Source of the DNA: Brevundimonas albigilva
Lineage (GTDB): Bacteria; Pseudomonadota; Alphaproteobacteria; Caulobacterales; Caulobacteraceae
Length of the DNA: 64,000 nucleotides
Assembly: GCF_023503965.1 (NCBI RefSeq)
Contig: NZ_CP097298.1
Location: 947,001 to 1,011,000 of the forward strand
Reading direction: 5' to 3'
The position numbers were made by a program, and so were the translations under genes. Below, in pieces: positions 31,348-40,579 of the stretch. Under the pieces are notes generated by a model, which saw only the letters and a list, made by a program, of their open reading frames with translations, was not told where the DNA came from and ran no database searches. Each line of letters starts with the position of its first letter. Within the stretch, counting starts at the first letter, position 1.

Positions 31348-31832
31348 CCCTTGATCTTGACCTTCGCCCGCACCTGTTCGGCGACGTTGGCGCTGACGAA
31401 GCTGTCGATATTCCCGTCCAGACGGGCGATTTCCTTGACCAGCCGCGAGGCGATGGCCTGATGCCGCGGATCGGCCATCAGGAATACCGTCTCGATGTCC
31501 TGATTGAGGCGCTGGTTCATGGCCGTCATCTGGAACTCGTATTCGAAGTCCGCCACCGCGCGCAAACCCCGGATGATGACGCTGGCCTCCACCGCCTCGG
31601 CGAAATGCATCAGCAGGGTCGAAAAGGGCCGCACGACGATGTCGCCGCCCAGCCCCGCCACCTCGGCCCGCACCATCTCGACCCGTTCGTCGGTCGTGAA
31701 CAGCGGGCCCTTGTCGTCGTTCTGCGCCACGCCGATCACGACGCGGTCGACAAGCTTCAGCGCGCGCTTGATGATGTCGGTATGGCCGTTGGTCACCGGG
31801 TCGAAGGTGCCCGGATAAAGCCCGATGCGCAT
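31344..31832 (-). CDS. coaD: Pantetheine-phosphate adenylyltransferase
   Basis: Penultimate enzyme of coenzyme A synthesis, transferring AMP to 4'-phosphopantetheine. A 162-residue nucleotidyltransferase with [17 protein letters not shown] (nucleotide-binding NGH motif), [30 protein letters not shown] and [18 protein letters not shown]. The ATG at 31832 has GGGGAG at the right spacing and matches the family N-terminus. It heads an operon with two exported cyclophilins, an arrangement I recall in Caulobacter. Confidence 0.97.
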   Translation of the reverse strand: MRIGLYPGTFDPVTNGHTDIIKRALKLVDRVVIGVAQNDDKGPLFTTDERVEMVRAEVAGLGGDIVVRPFSTLLMHFAEAVEASVIIRGLRAVADFEYEFQMTAMNQRLNQDIETVFLMADPRHQAIASRLVKEIARLDGNIDSFVSANVAEQVRAKVKIKG

Positions 31833-31913
31833 GGCGTGTCTCCCCACTGTCGCCTGCTTGTGGGGGTCGTTTAGCAGGTGCGAAATCAGCGGCCTAGCCG
31901 CCTGACGCCATCG

Positions 31914-32722
31914 TCATCGACCGAGCGGTTGCAGCGGCTGCATCGACCAGGCCCGGACGATCTTTTGCAGGGCGTCGGGATCGCCGGCGAAGGTCACGTC
32001 GTCGACGGCCGTGATCGTGCAGGCGGGCGTGGCGCTGTTGCAAAGGAAGGCGCCGTCGAAGCCGGGCAGGTCGTCCCTGTGCACGGGCCGCGTCTCGGCG
32101 CCCAGCCCGGCCTGGGCCAGGCCGCGGCCGATCAGCGCCTGGGTCACGCCGGCCAGCATGGGCCCCTGGGGCCAGACGATCCTCCCCCCGCCAGGAAGCC
32201 GACGTTCCACAGCGTTCCCTCGGAAATCCATCCGTCCGCATCGGTGAACAGCGCATCGTCGAACCCGGCCGTCCGGGCCGCCCTTCGCGCGCGCACCAGG
32301 CCGAAGGTCGCAAGGTGTTTCAGGTGCGGCGCCTCGCGCACATGGACCACGGCCGTAACCCGCACGCGGTCGGCCAGCGGCGGCGGAGGCGGCGAGAAGC
32401 GCGTCATCACCCGCGGCGGGCCGACGAAGGTCGGCGCGCGATGACCGATCTCGGGCGAGAACAGGCTGACGCGCAGCCAGCCGTCGGTCCGATCGCCGAC
32501 CGCCGACGTCATATGGCGCCGCAGCGCCGCCTCTCCGGGGCTTTCGCCGAACAGTTCGACCGCCGAAGCCTCCAGCCGCGCCAGATGCAGATCCAGCCCC
32601 CGCACGCCCCCGCCCTCCACGCGAAAGGATGTGTAGGCGCCGTAGTTTACGACGGCCTGATGGGCCAGATCGTCGAGAGAGGCGGGACCTCCGTCGATCA
32701 GGATGTCCCGAGCATTTGACAC
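31914..32722 (-). pseudogene. Class IV aminotransferase-like PLP enzyme (branched-chain/ADC-lyase family); frame broken once
   Basis: The N-terminal 180 residues (SNARDILIDGGPASLDDLA to GTLWNVGFLAGG) and the C-terminal 100 (RIVWPQGPMLAGVTQALIG to the stop) are in different frames. A run of six C at 32184-32189 (G on the coding strand) needs one more base, restoring AGGRIVWPQGPMLAG and 269 residues. The PLP-binding Lys probably lies in HLKHLATFGLV, and ISEGTLWNVGF is the family phosphate/carboxylate motif. Substrate is not readable: aminodeoxychorismate lyase, D-amino acid or branched-chain aminotransferase are all possible. The start is a GTG (32720-32722) only 47 bases from the divergent antitoxin. 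Confidence 0.85.
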
Positions 32723-32734
32723 CGCAGCAAGACC

Positions 32735-32752
32735 TTTATATAACTTTATATA
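32735..32752 (+). promoter_or_regulatory. Operator/promoter of the toxin-antitoxin pair: 10-bp-spaced direct repeat
   Basis: TTTATATA occurs at 32735-32742 and again at 32745-32752, exactly one helical turn apart, in the only strongly AT-rich spot of the region. It contains TATATA -10-like sequence for the antitoxin gene. Ribbon-helix-helix repressors bind half-sites with about this spacing, which fits autoregulation; this is inference. Confidence 0.5.
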
Positions 32753-32769
32753 TCTTAATGGAGCTTTTC

Positions 32770-33273
32770 ATGAACGTGTATGCGCCGCTTCAAAGCTACC
32801 TCGCCGAGAGGGAGGAAATATCCGTCGTCATGACCTATAAGGAGATAGAAGCGCTGTTGGGTCGAAAGCTTCCTCCGACGGCTTATGGCGTGCACAAGCG
32901 CCAGTGGTGGGCCAACACGGAAACCCACAGCCAAGCCTTGGCTTGGCTGCGAGCGAAAAGAAAGGCACGCCTCGACGTCAACCATGACCGCGTGACCTTT
33001 ACCAGCGTTTTGGCGAGCCTGGCGCCTCCCGCCGTTAGACCAATCGACGGCATGGCGGAACTGCACCTGAAGGGCCTGAACTCCGCCGCCAAAAGGATGC
33101 TTGAGGATATTGCGGAAGAGAAGGGCGTGTCGCCCGAGGATGCAGCCGTGACCTTGATCAACCAATCTGCATTAAAGCGAAGGGCGGCAACGCTTGATTG
33201 GTTCGCGGCGAACACTGCCATCTCAAAGACGTCGAGCGTTGATCTCATTCGGGCGGATCGAGATGGCCGTTGA
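32770..33273 (+). CDS. Fused antitoxin: DUF7662-like head plus ribbon-helix-helix VapB-like tail
   Basis: A 167-residue protein. Residues about 5-80 (MTYKEIEALLGRKLPPTAY, HKRQWWANTETHSQALAWL) match what I recall of the DUF7662 domain. Residues about 97-137 (ELHLKGLNSAAKRMLEDIAE, then GVSPEDAAVTLINQSALKRR) look like an RHH antitoxin of the FitA/VapB class, and the tail SVDLIRADRDGR is the usual toxin-binding end. The start at 32770 is chosen because GGAG sits six bases upstream; ATG 32758 has no ribosome site. It overlaps vapC by 11 bases. Codon use is richer in A/T-ending codons than neighbours, suggesting acquisition. Confidence 0.75.
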   Translation: MNVYAPLQSYLAEREEISVVMTYKEIEALLGRKLPPTAYGVHKRQWWANTETHSQALAWLRAKRKARLDVNHDRVTFTSVLASLAPPAVRPIDGMAELHLKGLNSAAKRMLEDIAEEKGVSPEDAAVTLINQSALKRRAATLDWFAANTAISKTSSVDLIRADRDGR

Positions 33274-33682
33274 CGCCGTCGTCGACGCCTCGGTGATCGC
33301 CGCCGCATTCTTTAACGAAGCGCACTCCGAAGAAGCGCGCGCCTATCTTCGGCAGGGGCCGATATTGATAGCGCCAGATATTCTCCGACTCGAGATCGCC
33401 AGCATTGCTGCAAAAAAGGTATGGCGAGGTGAGACGCGCTTGGCCGTCTCAGCGGAAGCAGTCCGCACTATAGACGACTTTGTTGCAAACACCCGATCAA
33501 GCGCCAGCTTGGCGATGCGAGCTTTTAGCTTGGCTGCCGATCACCACTTTTCCGCGTACGATGCCGCATACCTAGCCTTGGCCGAAATCGAGAAGGCGCC
33601 GTTGGTTACGTTAGACGACAAGCTTATCGCTCGGACGCGGGATGCGGGTCTGGGGCGTCTGGCGAGACGCCCCAGAGGTTAA
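33263..33682 (+). CDS. vapC: PIN-domain ribonuclease toxin VapC
   Basis: A 139-residue PIN-domain protein. The acidic metal-binding residues are all present: Asp8 (AVVDASVIAAAF), Glu44 (DILRLEIAS), Asp100 (FSAYDAAYLALAE) and Asp118/119 (LVTLDDKL). VapC toxins are Mg-dependent RNases, often cutting tRNA. The start (ATG 33263) lies inside the antitoxin gene, 11 bases before its end, the normal coupled arrangement. The last dozen codons run through a 26-base GC hairpin (33650-33675) that may belong to the gyrA terminator, so the natural C-terminus may have been extended at an insertion junction. More AT-rich than the flanks. Confidence 0.93.
   Translation: MAVDAVVDASVIAAAFFNEAHSEEARAYLRQGPILIAPDILRLEIASIAAKKVWRGETRLAVSAEAVRTIDDFVANTRSSASLAMRAFSLAADHHFSAYDAAYLALAEIEKAPLVTLDDKLIARTRDAGLGRLARRPRG
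33650..33675. terminator. Hairpin between convergent vapC and gyrA
   Basis: 11-bp perfect stem CTGGGGCGTCT / AGACGCCCCAG with a GGCG loop, nine bases beyond the gyrA stop and inside the vapC 3' end. No long T-run follows on either strand, so termination would be weak or factor-assisted. Confidence 0.55.
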
Positions 33683-33683
33683 T

Positions 33684-36452
33684 TTAGCCCTCTTCACCCT
33701 CATCGACCGCGCCGTCGCCCCCGCTTTCGGGCAGGCGTTCGACCGAGACGACCTTTTCGCCGTCGGCGGTGCGGAAGATGGTGACGCCCTGGCTGGAGCG
33801 GCCGACGATGCGGACCTGGTCCATGCGGGTGCGGATCATCTGGCCGCCGGAGGTGACCAGCAGCAGATCGTCCGTGTCCTCCACCGGGAAGGCCGCGGCC
33901 AGGCGTGCGCCCGCGCGACCGCCCAGCCCGTGGGCCGTCAGCCCCTGCCCGCCCCGGCCGGTGCGGCGATACTCATAGGCCGAGGACCGCTTGCCGAAGC
34001 CGGTTTCGGTGACCGTCAGGATGAACTGTTCGGCCGCGCCCAGTTCGGCGATGCGCTCGACCGACAGGCTGGCCTCGGCCCCCAGGTCCTGAGCGGCCTC
34101 CTCATCGACCTCGACCGGCGTGTCGTCGGTCTCGTCGCCGGCGGCGCGGCGCATGGCGTTGGCGTGTTTGACATAGGCGGCGCGCTCTTCCGGCGTCGCG
34201 TCGACGCGGCCCAGCACGGCCATGGAGATGACCTGGTCGCCGTCCTGCAGGCGGATGCCCCGCACGCCGGTGGAGTCGCGGCCCTTGAACACGCGCACGT
34301 CGTCGGCCTTGAAGCGGATGGCCCGGCCCATGGCGGTCGTCAGCATGACGTCGTCGTCGGCCGTGCACAGGCCCACGCCCACCATCCGGTCGTCGCCTTC
34401 CAGCTTCATGGCGATCTTGCCGGCGCGGTTGACGGTGGCGAAGTCGCTGAGCTTGTTGCGCCGCACGTCGCCCGAGCGGGTGGCGAACATGATGTCGTAG
34501 TCGCCCCAGGTCGCCTCGTCCTCGGGCAGGGGCAGCACGTTCATGATGCTGTCGCCCGGCTCGATCGGCAGCAGGTTGACGAAGGCCTTGCCGCGCGACT
34601 GCGGATTGCCCAGCGGCAGGCGCCAGGTCTTCAGCTTGTAGGCCTTGCCGTTGGTGGCGAAGAACAGCACCGGCGTGTGGGTCGAGGCGCTGAACACGCC
34701 GACCACCGCATCCTCGTCCTTCATCGCCATGCCGCTGCGGCCCTTGCCGCCGCGATGCTGGGTCCGATAGGCGTTCAGGGCCACGCGCTTGACGTAGCCG
34801 CCGTGGGTGACGGTGACGACCATGTCCTCGCGCGGGATCAGGTCCTCGTCCTCCATCTCGCCGTCGCCTTCCCCGATCAGGGTGCGACGCGGAACGGCGA
34901 AGTCCGCCTTCACCGCCAGCAGGTCCTCGCGGATGATGGCCAGGACGTTCTTGCGGTCCGACAGGATGGTCAGATGGCCCTGGATGGTCCCGGCCAGGCC
35001 ATGCGCCTCGCCGAAGATGTCGTCGCGGCCCAGGCCCGTCAGCCGCGACAGGGTCAGGGCCAGGATGGCGCGGGCCTGCTCGTCGGTCAGGCGGATCTTG
35101 TCGCCTTCCACGATGACCGTGCGCGGATCGGCGATCAGCTCGACCAGGGCCATCATGTCGCCCACGGGCCAGGGCTTGGCCTGCAGCCGCTCGCGCGCCT
35201 CGGTCGGATCGGCCGACGAGCGGATGATGTGGATCACCTCGTCGATGTTGGCGACGGCGACGGCCAGACCGACCAGGACGTGGCCGCGGTCGCGCGCCTT
35301 GTTCAGCTCGAACTTGACGCGGCGGACCACCACCTCCTCGCGGAAGTCCAGGAAGGCCGCCAGCAGGGCGCGCAGGCCCATCTGCTCGGGGCGGCCGTGG
35401 TTCAGCGCCAGCATGTTGACGCCGAACGAGGACTGCATGGCGGTGTAGCGCCACAGCTGGTTCAGGATCACGTCGCCCGAGGCGTCGCGCTTCAGCTCGA
35501 TGACGATCCGCATGCCGTGACGGTCGGATTCGTCGCGGACGTCGGCGATGCCTTCCAGGCGCTTCTCGCGCACCATTTCGGCGATGCGCTCGATCAGGGT
35601 CTGCTTGTTGACCTGATAGGGCAGTTCGGTGACGACGATCGCCTCGCGGTCCTTGCGGATTTCCTCGATCGAGGCCTTGCCGCGCACGATGACCGAGCCG
35701 CGGCCCTCGCGCAGGGCGTTGCGCGGCGCCGTGCGGCCCATGATCTCGCCGCCGGTCGGGAAGTCCGGACCCGGCACGATGTCCAGCAGCGCCTCGTCCG
35801 ACACGTCCGGGTCGTCCAGCAGGACCACCGCCGCGTCGATCACCTCGCCCAGATTATGCGGCGGGATGTTGGTGGCCATGCCGACAGCGATGCCGCCCGC
35901 GCCGTTGACCAGCAGGTTCGGAATCCGCGACGGCAGGACCGCCGGCTCCAGTTCCTTCTCGTCGTAGTTCGGCTGGAAATCGACCGTGTCCTTGTCGATG
36001 TCGGCCATCAGGGCCACGGCCGCCGGCGCCATCCGGCACTCGGTGTAACGCATCGAGGCGGGCATATCGCCGTCGACCGAACCGAAGTTGCCCTGGCCGT
36101 CGACCAGCATCAGCCCCATCGAGAACGGCTGCGCCATCCGCACCAGCGCCATATAGACCGAGGCGTCGCCGTGCGGGTGGAACCGGCCCAGCACGTCGCC
36201 CACCACGCGCGCGCACTTCGAATAGGCGCGCTCAGGCGTCATGTTCAGGTCGTGCATCGAATACAGGATGCGCCGATGCACCGGCTTCAGGCCGTCGCGC
36301 GCGTCCGGCAGGGCGCGGCTGACGATCACGCTCATGGCGTAGTCGAGGTACGAACGCTTCAGTTCGTCCTCGATCGTGATCGTTGAGATGTCGGAGCCGC
36401 CGCCTCCGCCATTGATCGGGGTTGCGGCGTTTTCGTAGCTGTCGTCGGTCAA
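33684..36452 (-). CDS. gyrA: DNA gyrase subunit A
   Basis: Type II topoisomerase subunit that cuts and rejoins DNA and wraps it for negative supercoiling. The 922 residues include the winged-helix/tower core, active-site Tyr136 ([10 protein letters not shown]), the GyrA box QHRGGKG and the beta-pinwheel C-terminal domain, with an acidic C-terminal tail ([10 protein letters not shown]). The quinolone region reads [19 protein letters not shown]: local Ala97 and Met101 match E. coli positions 83 and 87 (normally Ser and Asp). The frame begins at a TTG (36450-36452) and the first 20 residues include a Gly run. A C-terminal insertion (residues about 770-800, [16 protein letters not shown]) is acidic. 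No intein. Confidence 0.98.
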   Translation of the reverse strand: MTDDSYENAATPINGGGGGSDISTITIEDELKRSYLDYAMSVIVSRALPDARDGLKPVHRRILYSMHDLNMTPERAYSKCARVVGDVLGRFHPHGDASVYMALVRMAQPFSMGLMLVDGQGNFGSVDGDMPASMRYTECRMAPAAVALMADIDKDTVDFQPNYDEKELEPAVLPSRIPNLLVNGAGGIAVGMATNIPPHNLGEVIDAAVVLLDDPDVSDEALLDIVPGPDFPTGGEIMGRTAPRNALREGRGSVIVRGKASIEEIRKDREAIVVTELPYQVNKQTLIERIAEMVREKRLEGIADVRDESDRHGMRIVIELKRDASGDVILNQLWRYTAMQSSFGVNMLALNHGRPEQMGLRALLAAFLDFREEVVVRRVKFELNKARDRGHVLVGLAVAVANIDEVIHIIRSSADPTEARERLQAKPWPVGDMMALVELIADPRTVIVEGDKIRLTDEQARAILALTLSRLTGLGRDDIFGEAHGLAGTIQGHLTILSDRKNVLAIIREDLLAVKADFAVPRRTLIGEGDGEMEDEDLIPREDMVVTVTHGGYVKRVALNAYRTQHRGGKGRSGMAMKDEDAVVGVFSASTHTPVLFFATNGKAYKLKTWRLPLGNPQSRGKAFVNLLPIEPGDSIMNVLPLPEDEATWGDYDIMFATRSGDVRRNKLSDFATVNRAGKIAMKLEGDDRMVGVGLCTADDDVMLTTAMGRAIRFKADDVRVFKGRDSTGVRGIRLQDGDQVISMAVLGRVDATPEERAAYVKHANAMRRAAGDETDDTPVEVDEEAAQDLGAEASLSVERIAELGAAEQFILTVTETGFGKRSSAYEYRRTGRGGQGLTAHGLGGRAGARLAAAFPVEDTDDLLLVTSGGQMIRTRMDQVRIVGRSSQGVTIFRTADGEKVVSVERLPESGGDGAVDEGEEG

Positions 36453-36574
36453 GGAAGCGTGGCTTTATGCGGCCGGAATCGGAACGTGATCCGCTGTTCC
36501 GGTTTCTAGCATTCAGGGGCTCGGGTGGCAAAGCGACGCCGCCGTGAAAGCCCGTCTCTGAAAGGACTTTCCGC

Positions 36575-37150
36575 ATGCACGCCAAGACCCTCGCCGCCGC
36601 CCTGCTGATCGCGGCTCCGCTCGGCCTCGTCGCCGCCTGCGCCTCGACCGTCGAAGAGGCGCAACTGACGATGAACCGCGCGCCGGTCGGCGCCGGCGGA
36701 CAGGCGGTCCTGGTCAACGCCGAAGGCGCCCAGATCGGCCGCGTCGAGCTGCGCCAGGGCGCGACCGGCCTGTTGATCAAGGTCGAGGCGTCGGGCCTGA
36801 CGCCCGGCTGGCACGGCATCCACATCCACGCCACGGGAACCTGCGAGGCGCCCTTCACCTCGTCCGGCGCCCACATCAATCACGCCGAGCCCAAGGCCCC
36901 GCACGGCCTGCTGAACCCGAACGGCCCGGACGACGGCGACCTGCCCAACATCTACGCCGGCGCCGACGGCAAGGTGAACGCCGAACTGTTCACCACCCGC
37001 GCCCGCATCTCAGCAGAGGGGCCCGGCCAATGGCTGTGGGATCAGGACGGCTCGGCCGTCATCATTCACGCCAACGCCGACGACCACAGCACCCAGCCCA
37101 TCGGCGGCGCAGGCGACCGGGTGGCCTGCGCGGCCCTCAGCGCAAGCTGA
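36575..37150 (+). CDS. sodC: Superoxide dismutase [Cu-Zn], lipoprotein-type
   Basis: Periplasmic Cu,Zn superoxide dismutase of 191 residues. Metal-binding blocks: WHGIHIHATGTCE (Cu His pair and disulfide Cys), HINHAEPKAPHGLLNP (bridging and Zn His), DDGDLPNIYA (Zn Asp region) and VIIHANADDHSTQPIGGAG (Cu His), with the second disulfide Cys in DRVACAALS. The signal region ends in LGLVAACAS, so Cys22 is a probable lipidation site. AAAGGA precedes the ATG. It is divergent from gyrA and ends at a shared terminator with the DUF1003 gene. Confidence 0.95.
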   Translation: MHAKTLAAALLIAAPLGLVAACASTVEEAQLTMNRAPVGAGGQAVLVNAEGAQIGRVELRQGATGLLIKVEASGLTPGWHGIHIHATGTCEAPFTSSGAHINHAEPKAPHGLLNPNGPDDGDLPNIYAGADGKVNAELFTTRARISAEGPGQWLWDQDGSAVIIHANADDHSTQPIGGAGDRVACAALSAS

Positions 37151-37173
37151 CCTCCCGCCTCCTTCGCGCGACT

Positions 37174-37204
37174 AAGGGCCGCTGGCGTCGTCAGCGGCCC
37201 TTTT
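37174..37204. terminator. Bidirectional terminator between sodC and DUF1003 gene
   Basis: 9-bp stem GGGCCGCTG / CAGCGGCCC with TTTT after it on the plus side and AA before it, giving termination in both directions. It overlaps the DUF1003 stop codon. Confidence 0.88.
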
Positions 37205-37742
37205 CCGTCAGCAGCCGCGTCAGCATGTCGATCTGCTCCTGCTGTTTCAGGATCATCGCGCCCAGTTGGCGGTCGCGCAGTTCGTCCAGCTTCTCGTGCA
37301 GCGCCATGATCTCGATCTCGGCCTTGAGGTTGACCTGGTAGTCGTTGGCCGCGTCCAGCCGGTCCTTCTCCGACTGCCGGTTCTGGCTCATCATGATGAT
37401 GGGCGCCTGGATCGCCGCCAGCGTCGACAGCATCAGGTTCAGGAAGATGAAGGGGTACGGATCGAACGCCCCCCGTCCCAAGGCCAGGTTCAGCCCCGCC
37501 CACACAGCCAGGAACACGCCGAAAGCGCTGATGAAGGTCCAGGAGCCGCCGAAGCTGGCCACGCGGTCCGCCATCCGGTCGCCGAACGACAGCTTGCCGG
37601 CGAAGGCCTCGTTGGTGTCGCGCGTGATGGGGCGCCGGGCGGCGGTCCGGTCCAGCACCTGCCGTTCTTCCTCGTCCAGTTCGGCGTGCGGGCGCCCGAA
37701 CCAGCGGTGGGACAGGCGGTCGGCGTCCAGGGAATTGCGCAT
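37191..37742 (-). CDS. DUF1003 membrane protein
   Basis: A 183-residue inner-membrane protein with the DUF1003 core: DRMADRVASFGGSWTFISAF leading into a first membrane helix, the conserved NLMLSTLAAIQAPIIMMSQNRQ leading out of the second, then the DRLDAANDYQVNLKAEIEIM segment and a coiled-coil tail (LHEKLDELRDRQ). Function of the family is unknown. The start has a good AGGAG site. It sits alone between the shared terminator and the transporter gene. Confidence 0.9.
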   Translation of the reverse strand: MRNSLDADRLSHRWFGRPHAELDEEERQVLDRTAARRPITRDTNEAFAGKLSFGDRMADRVASFGGSWTFISAFGVFLAVWAGLNLALGRGAFDPYPFIFLNLMLSTLAAIQAPIIMMSQNRQSEKDRLDAANDYQVNLKAEIEIMALHEKLDELRDRQLGAMILKQQEQIDMLTRLLTEKGR

Positions 37743-37771
37743 GGCCAGGCTCCTGTTGGGAAGCGTCTAGA

Positions 37772-38681
37772 TCAAGCCTTGGCGGCGCCCGCGCGCAAGC
37801 CCCGTTCGGCCAGGGCCACCACCGCGACCCCGCCCATGGCGATGGCGGCGCCGGTCAGGATCTGCGGCGTCAGCACGTCGCCCATGAAGGCCCAGCCGAT
37901 CAGGATGGTGACCACGGGCGTGGCCAGCAGATAGGGGGTGACGCGGCCGGCCTCGCGCCTCTGAACCAGCCAGAACAGCAAGGTGGTGGCCATGACCGAC
38001 GACACGATCCCCGCCCACAGCAGGGCCGCCCAGACCAGGGGCCCGGCGTGTCGCACCGCCTCGACCTGGCCGCGCTCGAACACCGCCGAGCCGAAGGCCA
38101 GGATCGGCAGGGTGCCGGCCGCCAGCAGGCCCTGCATCTTCAGCGGCGGGATCTAGGTCGTGCGCCGCGCCACCACCGTCGTCAGCGCCCAGGCCGCGCC
38201 GGCGGCTATACCCACCAGGATGGCGCGCCAGTCCTGGACGGCGTGGGCGTCCAGCATCATCCAGGCCACGCCGACGAAGGCCACGACCATCCCGCCCAGG
38301 GCCGCCTTGCCCAGCCGCTCCTTCAGCAACAGGAAGGCGCGGAATCCACAGCTGGTTCGCCACCGTCACCGGCGTGATGTCCGCAGCCAGGGAATAGGCG
38401 ACGTAGAGCAGTCCGTACTGCAGCGCCCCGCCGACCACGACGATCAGCACCAGGCTGCGCCAATCCGGAAAGGGCGGGCGGACGAAGGGGACCAGGCAGA
38501 CGGTGGCGATGGCGAAGCGCAACGCCCCGACCAGCAGCGGCGGCATCGTCTCGGTCGCCAGCTTGCCCGCCGCGTTGTTGACGCCCCAGGTGACGATGAT
38601 CGCCAGGATGGCGGCGATCTCCAGCGCGGTCAGGGGATGCGGCCTGGAGGCGGCGGGAGCGGACGGGGCGGGCGCGGTCAT
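37772..38681 (-). pseudogene. EamA/DMT-family transporter; frame break plus in-frame stop
   Basis: A ten-helix drug/metabolite transporter of about 303 residues. The first 110 residues (ITVTWGVNNAAGKLATETMP-type first helix through ADITPVTVANQLWIP) are in one frame. The next part (FLLLKERLGKAALGGMVVAF, then AWMMLDAHAVQDWRAIL) requires two extra bases near 38340. A TAG at 38153-38155 then interrupts RRTT-stop-IPPLKMQGLL before the last four helices, which stay open to 37772. Two independent lesions make this the strongest candidate in the window for a genuine pseudogene, although error-type lesions are common here. Substrate unknown. Confidence 0.82.
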
Positions 38682-38759
38682 GATCGCGCTATGGCACGCC
38701 GCGGCGCCCCCGTCCGCTCACATCGGATGACCCGACGTTTCGGTCGAAACGTCGGCGTC

Positions 38760-39250
38760 TCAGAAGGGGATGTCGTCGTTCAGGTCGTGCTTTCCTTGGG
38801 ACCGGAAGGCTTGTTGGCGCCGCCCGTCGAGAAGCCCGAGGAATAGTCGTCGTCGCCGCGGCCGCCGCCATAGCCGCCGCCCTGCGAGGCGCCGTCGGAC
38901 CGGCCGCCCAGCATGGTCAGTTCGCCCTTGAACCGGCTGACCACGATCTCGGTCGTGTACTTCTCGACGCCCTGCTGGTCGGTCCACTTGCGGGTCTGCA
39001 GCGCGCCTTCGATGTAGACGGTCGAGCCCTTCTTCACATAGTTCTCGACCACCTTGACGATGTTGTCGTTGAAGATGACGACGCGGTGCCACTCGGTCTT
39101 TTCCTTGCGCTCGCCGCTCGACTTGTCGCGCCAGGTCTCGGAAGTGGCGATCGACAGGTTGGCGATGCGGTCGCCGTTCGGCATCGACCGGATCTCGGGA
39201 TCGCGGCCCAGGTTGCCGACCAGAATGACCTTGTTGACGCTGCCCGCCAT
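38760..39250 (-). CDS. ssb: Single-stranded DNA-binding protein (frame slips just before the acidic tip)
   Basis: OB-fold protein coating single-stranded DNA in replication and repair. It reads [20 protein letters not shown], then [35 protein letters not shown] and a Gly-rich linker. As written the frame ends at 38780 with KESTT. One missing base at about 38788-38792 would give [12 protein letters not shown] ending at 38760, the universal C-terminal tip that binds partner proteins. The tip is essential in E. coli, so the break is almost surely a sequence error. The ATG has AAGGAAG at the right distance. Corrected length is about 163 residues. Confidence 0.96.
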
Positions 39251-39413
39251 GGAAACTTCCTTCTCGTATGGGTGGCGACTCGGTCGCCGGCCCGCAATTC
39301 AGCCGATGTCTTAGGCGCCGGGAGACCGGCCGCCACCCCGCATTCGACATCGCGCGCGTCAAACCGGTGGATTAACGAATGTTCCACCTTTGTTCGATCG
39401 GCGCAAGCCTGGC

Positions 39414-39839
39414 CTATCGCCCCTCGGGTGCCGGGGCGACGGCGACCGGGCGGCCCGTGTCGTCGCGGGCGATGGCGCCGGGAATGGCCAGGCGGCCGTC
39501 GCCGGTGCGCGCCATCGCGAAGAAGCGGCTGCCGTCCAGGCTCTGGCCGATCTTGACCCCTTCGCGGTCGATGAAGACGAACCGGCCCTGATAGGCCCCC
39601 ACGATCTCCTGGTTCGATCCCCCCATCCGCAGGAAGCGCAGCCGCATCTCTTCCAGCCGCGCGGCGCAGAACTCGATCTGGGCCTGGTCGCGCGCCACCA
39701 CCTCCAGGCGCGGCGGCTCGCCGTCTGGGCGGGCGACGAAATAGCAGACGCCGGGTTCGAAATCGAAATCGGGGCCCTGGCTGCACGCCCCGACGAGAGC
39801 GGCGGCTGCGAAGGCGGCGAGGGTGACGGCGGCGCGCAT
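39414..39839 (-). CDS. Hypothetical lipoprotein downstream of a coupled membrane protein
   Basis: A 141-residue protein with a signal peptide and lipobox LVGAC (Cys19). The mature part contains PGVCYFVARPDGEPPRLEVV, Cys in QIEFCAARLEEMRL, and a beta-rich middle (GAYQGRFVFIDREGVKIG). Two Cys could form a disulfide in the periplasm. Its ATG overlaps the stop of the upstream gene in a TGATG, so translation is coupled and the two probably act together. I do not recognise the family. Confidence 0.75.
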   Translation of the reverse strand: MRAAVTLAAFAAAALVGACSQGPDFDFEPGVCYFVARPDGEPPRLEVVARDQAQIEFCAARLEEMRLRFLRMGGSNQEIVGAYQGRFVFIDREGVKIGQSLDGSRFFAMARTGDGRLAIPGAIARDDTGRPVAVAPAPEGR

Positions 39840-40508
39840 CAGTTCAGACCCGGGAATTGGCAGTTGCGATCCTGTTCGGCCAGGGTGCGGAAACGCGTAT
39901 TGTCGGCCGATTGTTCAACCCGGCGCGGCACCAGGCGCAGGGTGGTGTCGCCCCAGCGCCCGTACTGGGCCTCTCCGGGACGAACGCAGGTCCCGGCGTA
40001 CAGCGCCTGAACGCAGGCGTTCAGCCCCATGCCCGTCGACAGCACCCGCCAGTCGGAGCCGCTGTAACGCAGGCAGGGCGTGGCGGACGGCGCGGGCGAC
40101 GGAGACGGTCGCGGCGCGGCGGCGTCGGGCGACGGCGCCGGCGCGGCCTCGGCCATCTCGATCGGCGGCGCCTCGGGCGGCGGCGCGAAGGCCGCCGTGG
40201 GCGCGGCCGCCAGGGCGCCGGTCTCGTCCAGGCCCACGTCCAGGGCGTCGGTCGCCAGCCCGTTGCGCTGGGCGCAGTCGGCCAGGTGGCCATGCCCACG
40301 AACTGGCCGTCGACGAAGCAGCGCAGTTCGCGCGTCGGCTCCAGCGACGGCGCCTCGGCCAGGTCCACGACCAGCCCGCCCTTGGACGCGGGGGCGCCTC
40401 GTCGGGCTGATCCCCGCCGGTGAAGACCAGGGCCAGCGCCACGGCGGCGACAACCACGACGGCCGCGCCCACGCCGATGATCACGCGATTGTCTTTGGGA
40501 AGGGCCAT
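39839..40508 (-). pseudogene. Membrane-anchored Cys-containing hypothetical protein; two frame breaks
   Basis: Starts MALPKDNRVIIGVGAAVVVV with one membrane helix (residues about 9-30), then a periplasmic part. Two lost bases are inferred: in the G5 run at 40390-40394 (joining DEAPPASKGGLVVDLAEAPS) and at about 40285 (joining QFVGMATLADCAQRNGL). Corrected length is about 223 residues: RELRCFVDGQFVG, a Pro/Ala-rich linker, then PCLRYSGSDWRVL, ALYAGTCVRPGEAQYGRWGD and a Cys near the C-terminus. Conserved-looking Cys suggest disulfides. It is translationally coupled to the lipoprotein gene downstream. Family not recognised. Confidence 0.7.
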
Positions 40509-40579
40509 GCGACGGCTTTCACGGAGGGGGAGCGTCAATAACCCCGACCCGACGCCGGGCGTCAACCGTCAACAGGCGC

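Noticed and set aside
33642..36386. Open frame of about 914 codons antisense to gyrA
   Set aside because: It is the mirror of gyrA codon bias in GC-rich DNA; the translation is His/Asp/Arg/Gln-rich with no domain, while the minus strand is a full gyrA.
33684..36452. Intein in gyrA
   Set aside because: Alignment by eye shows continuous GyrA sequence of normal length around the active-site Tyr with no insertion.
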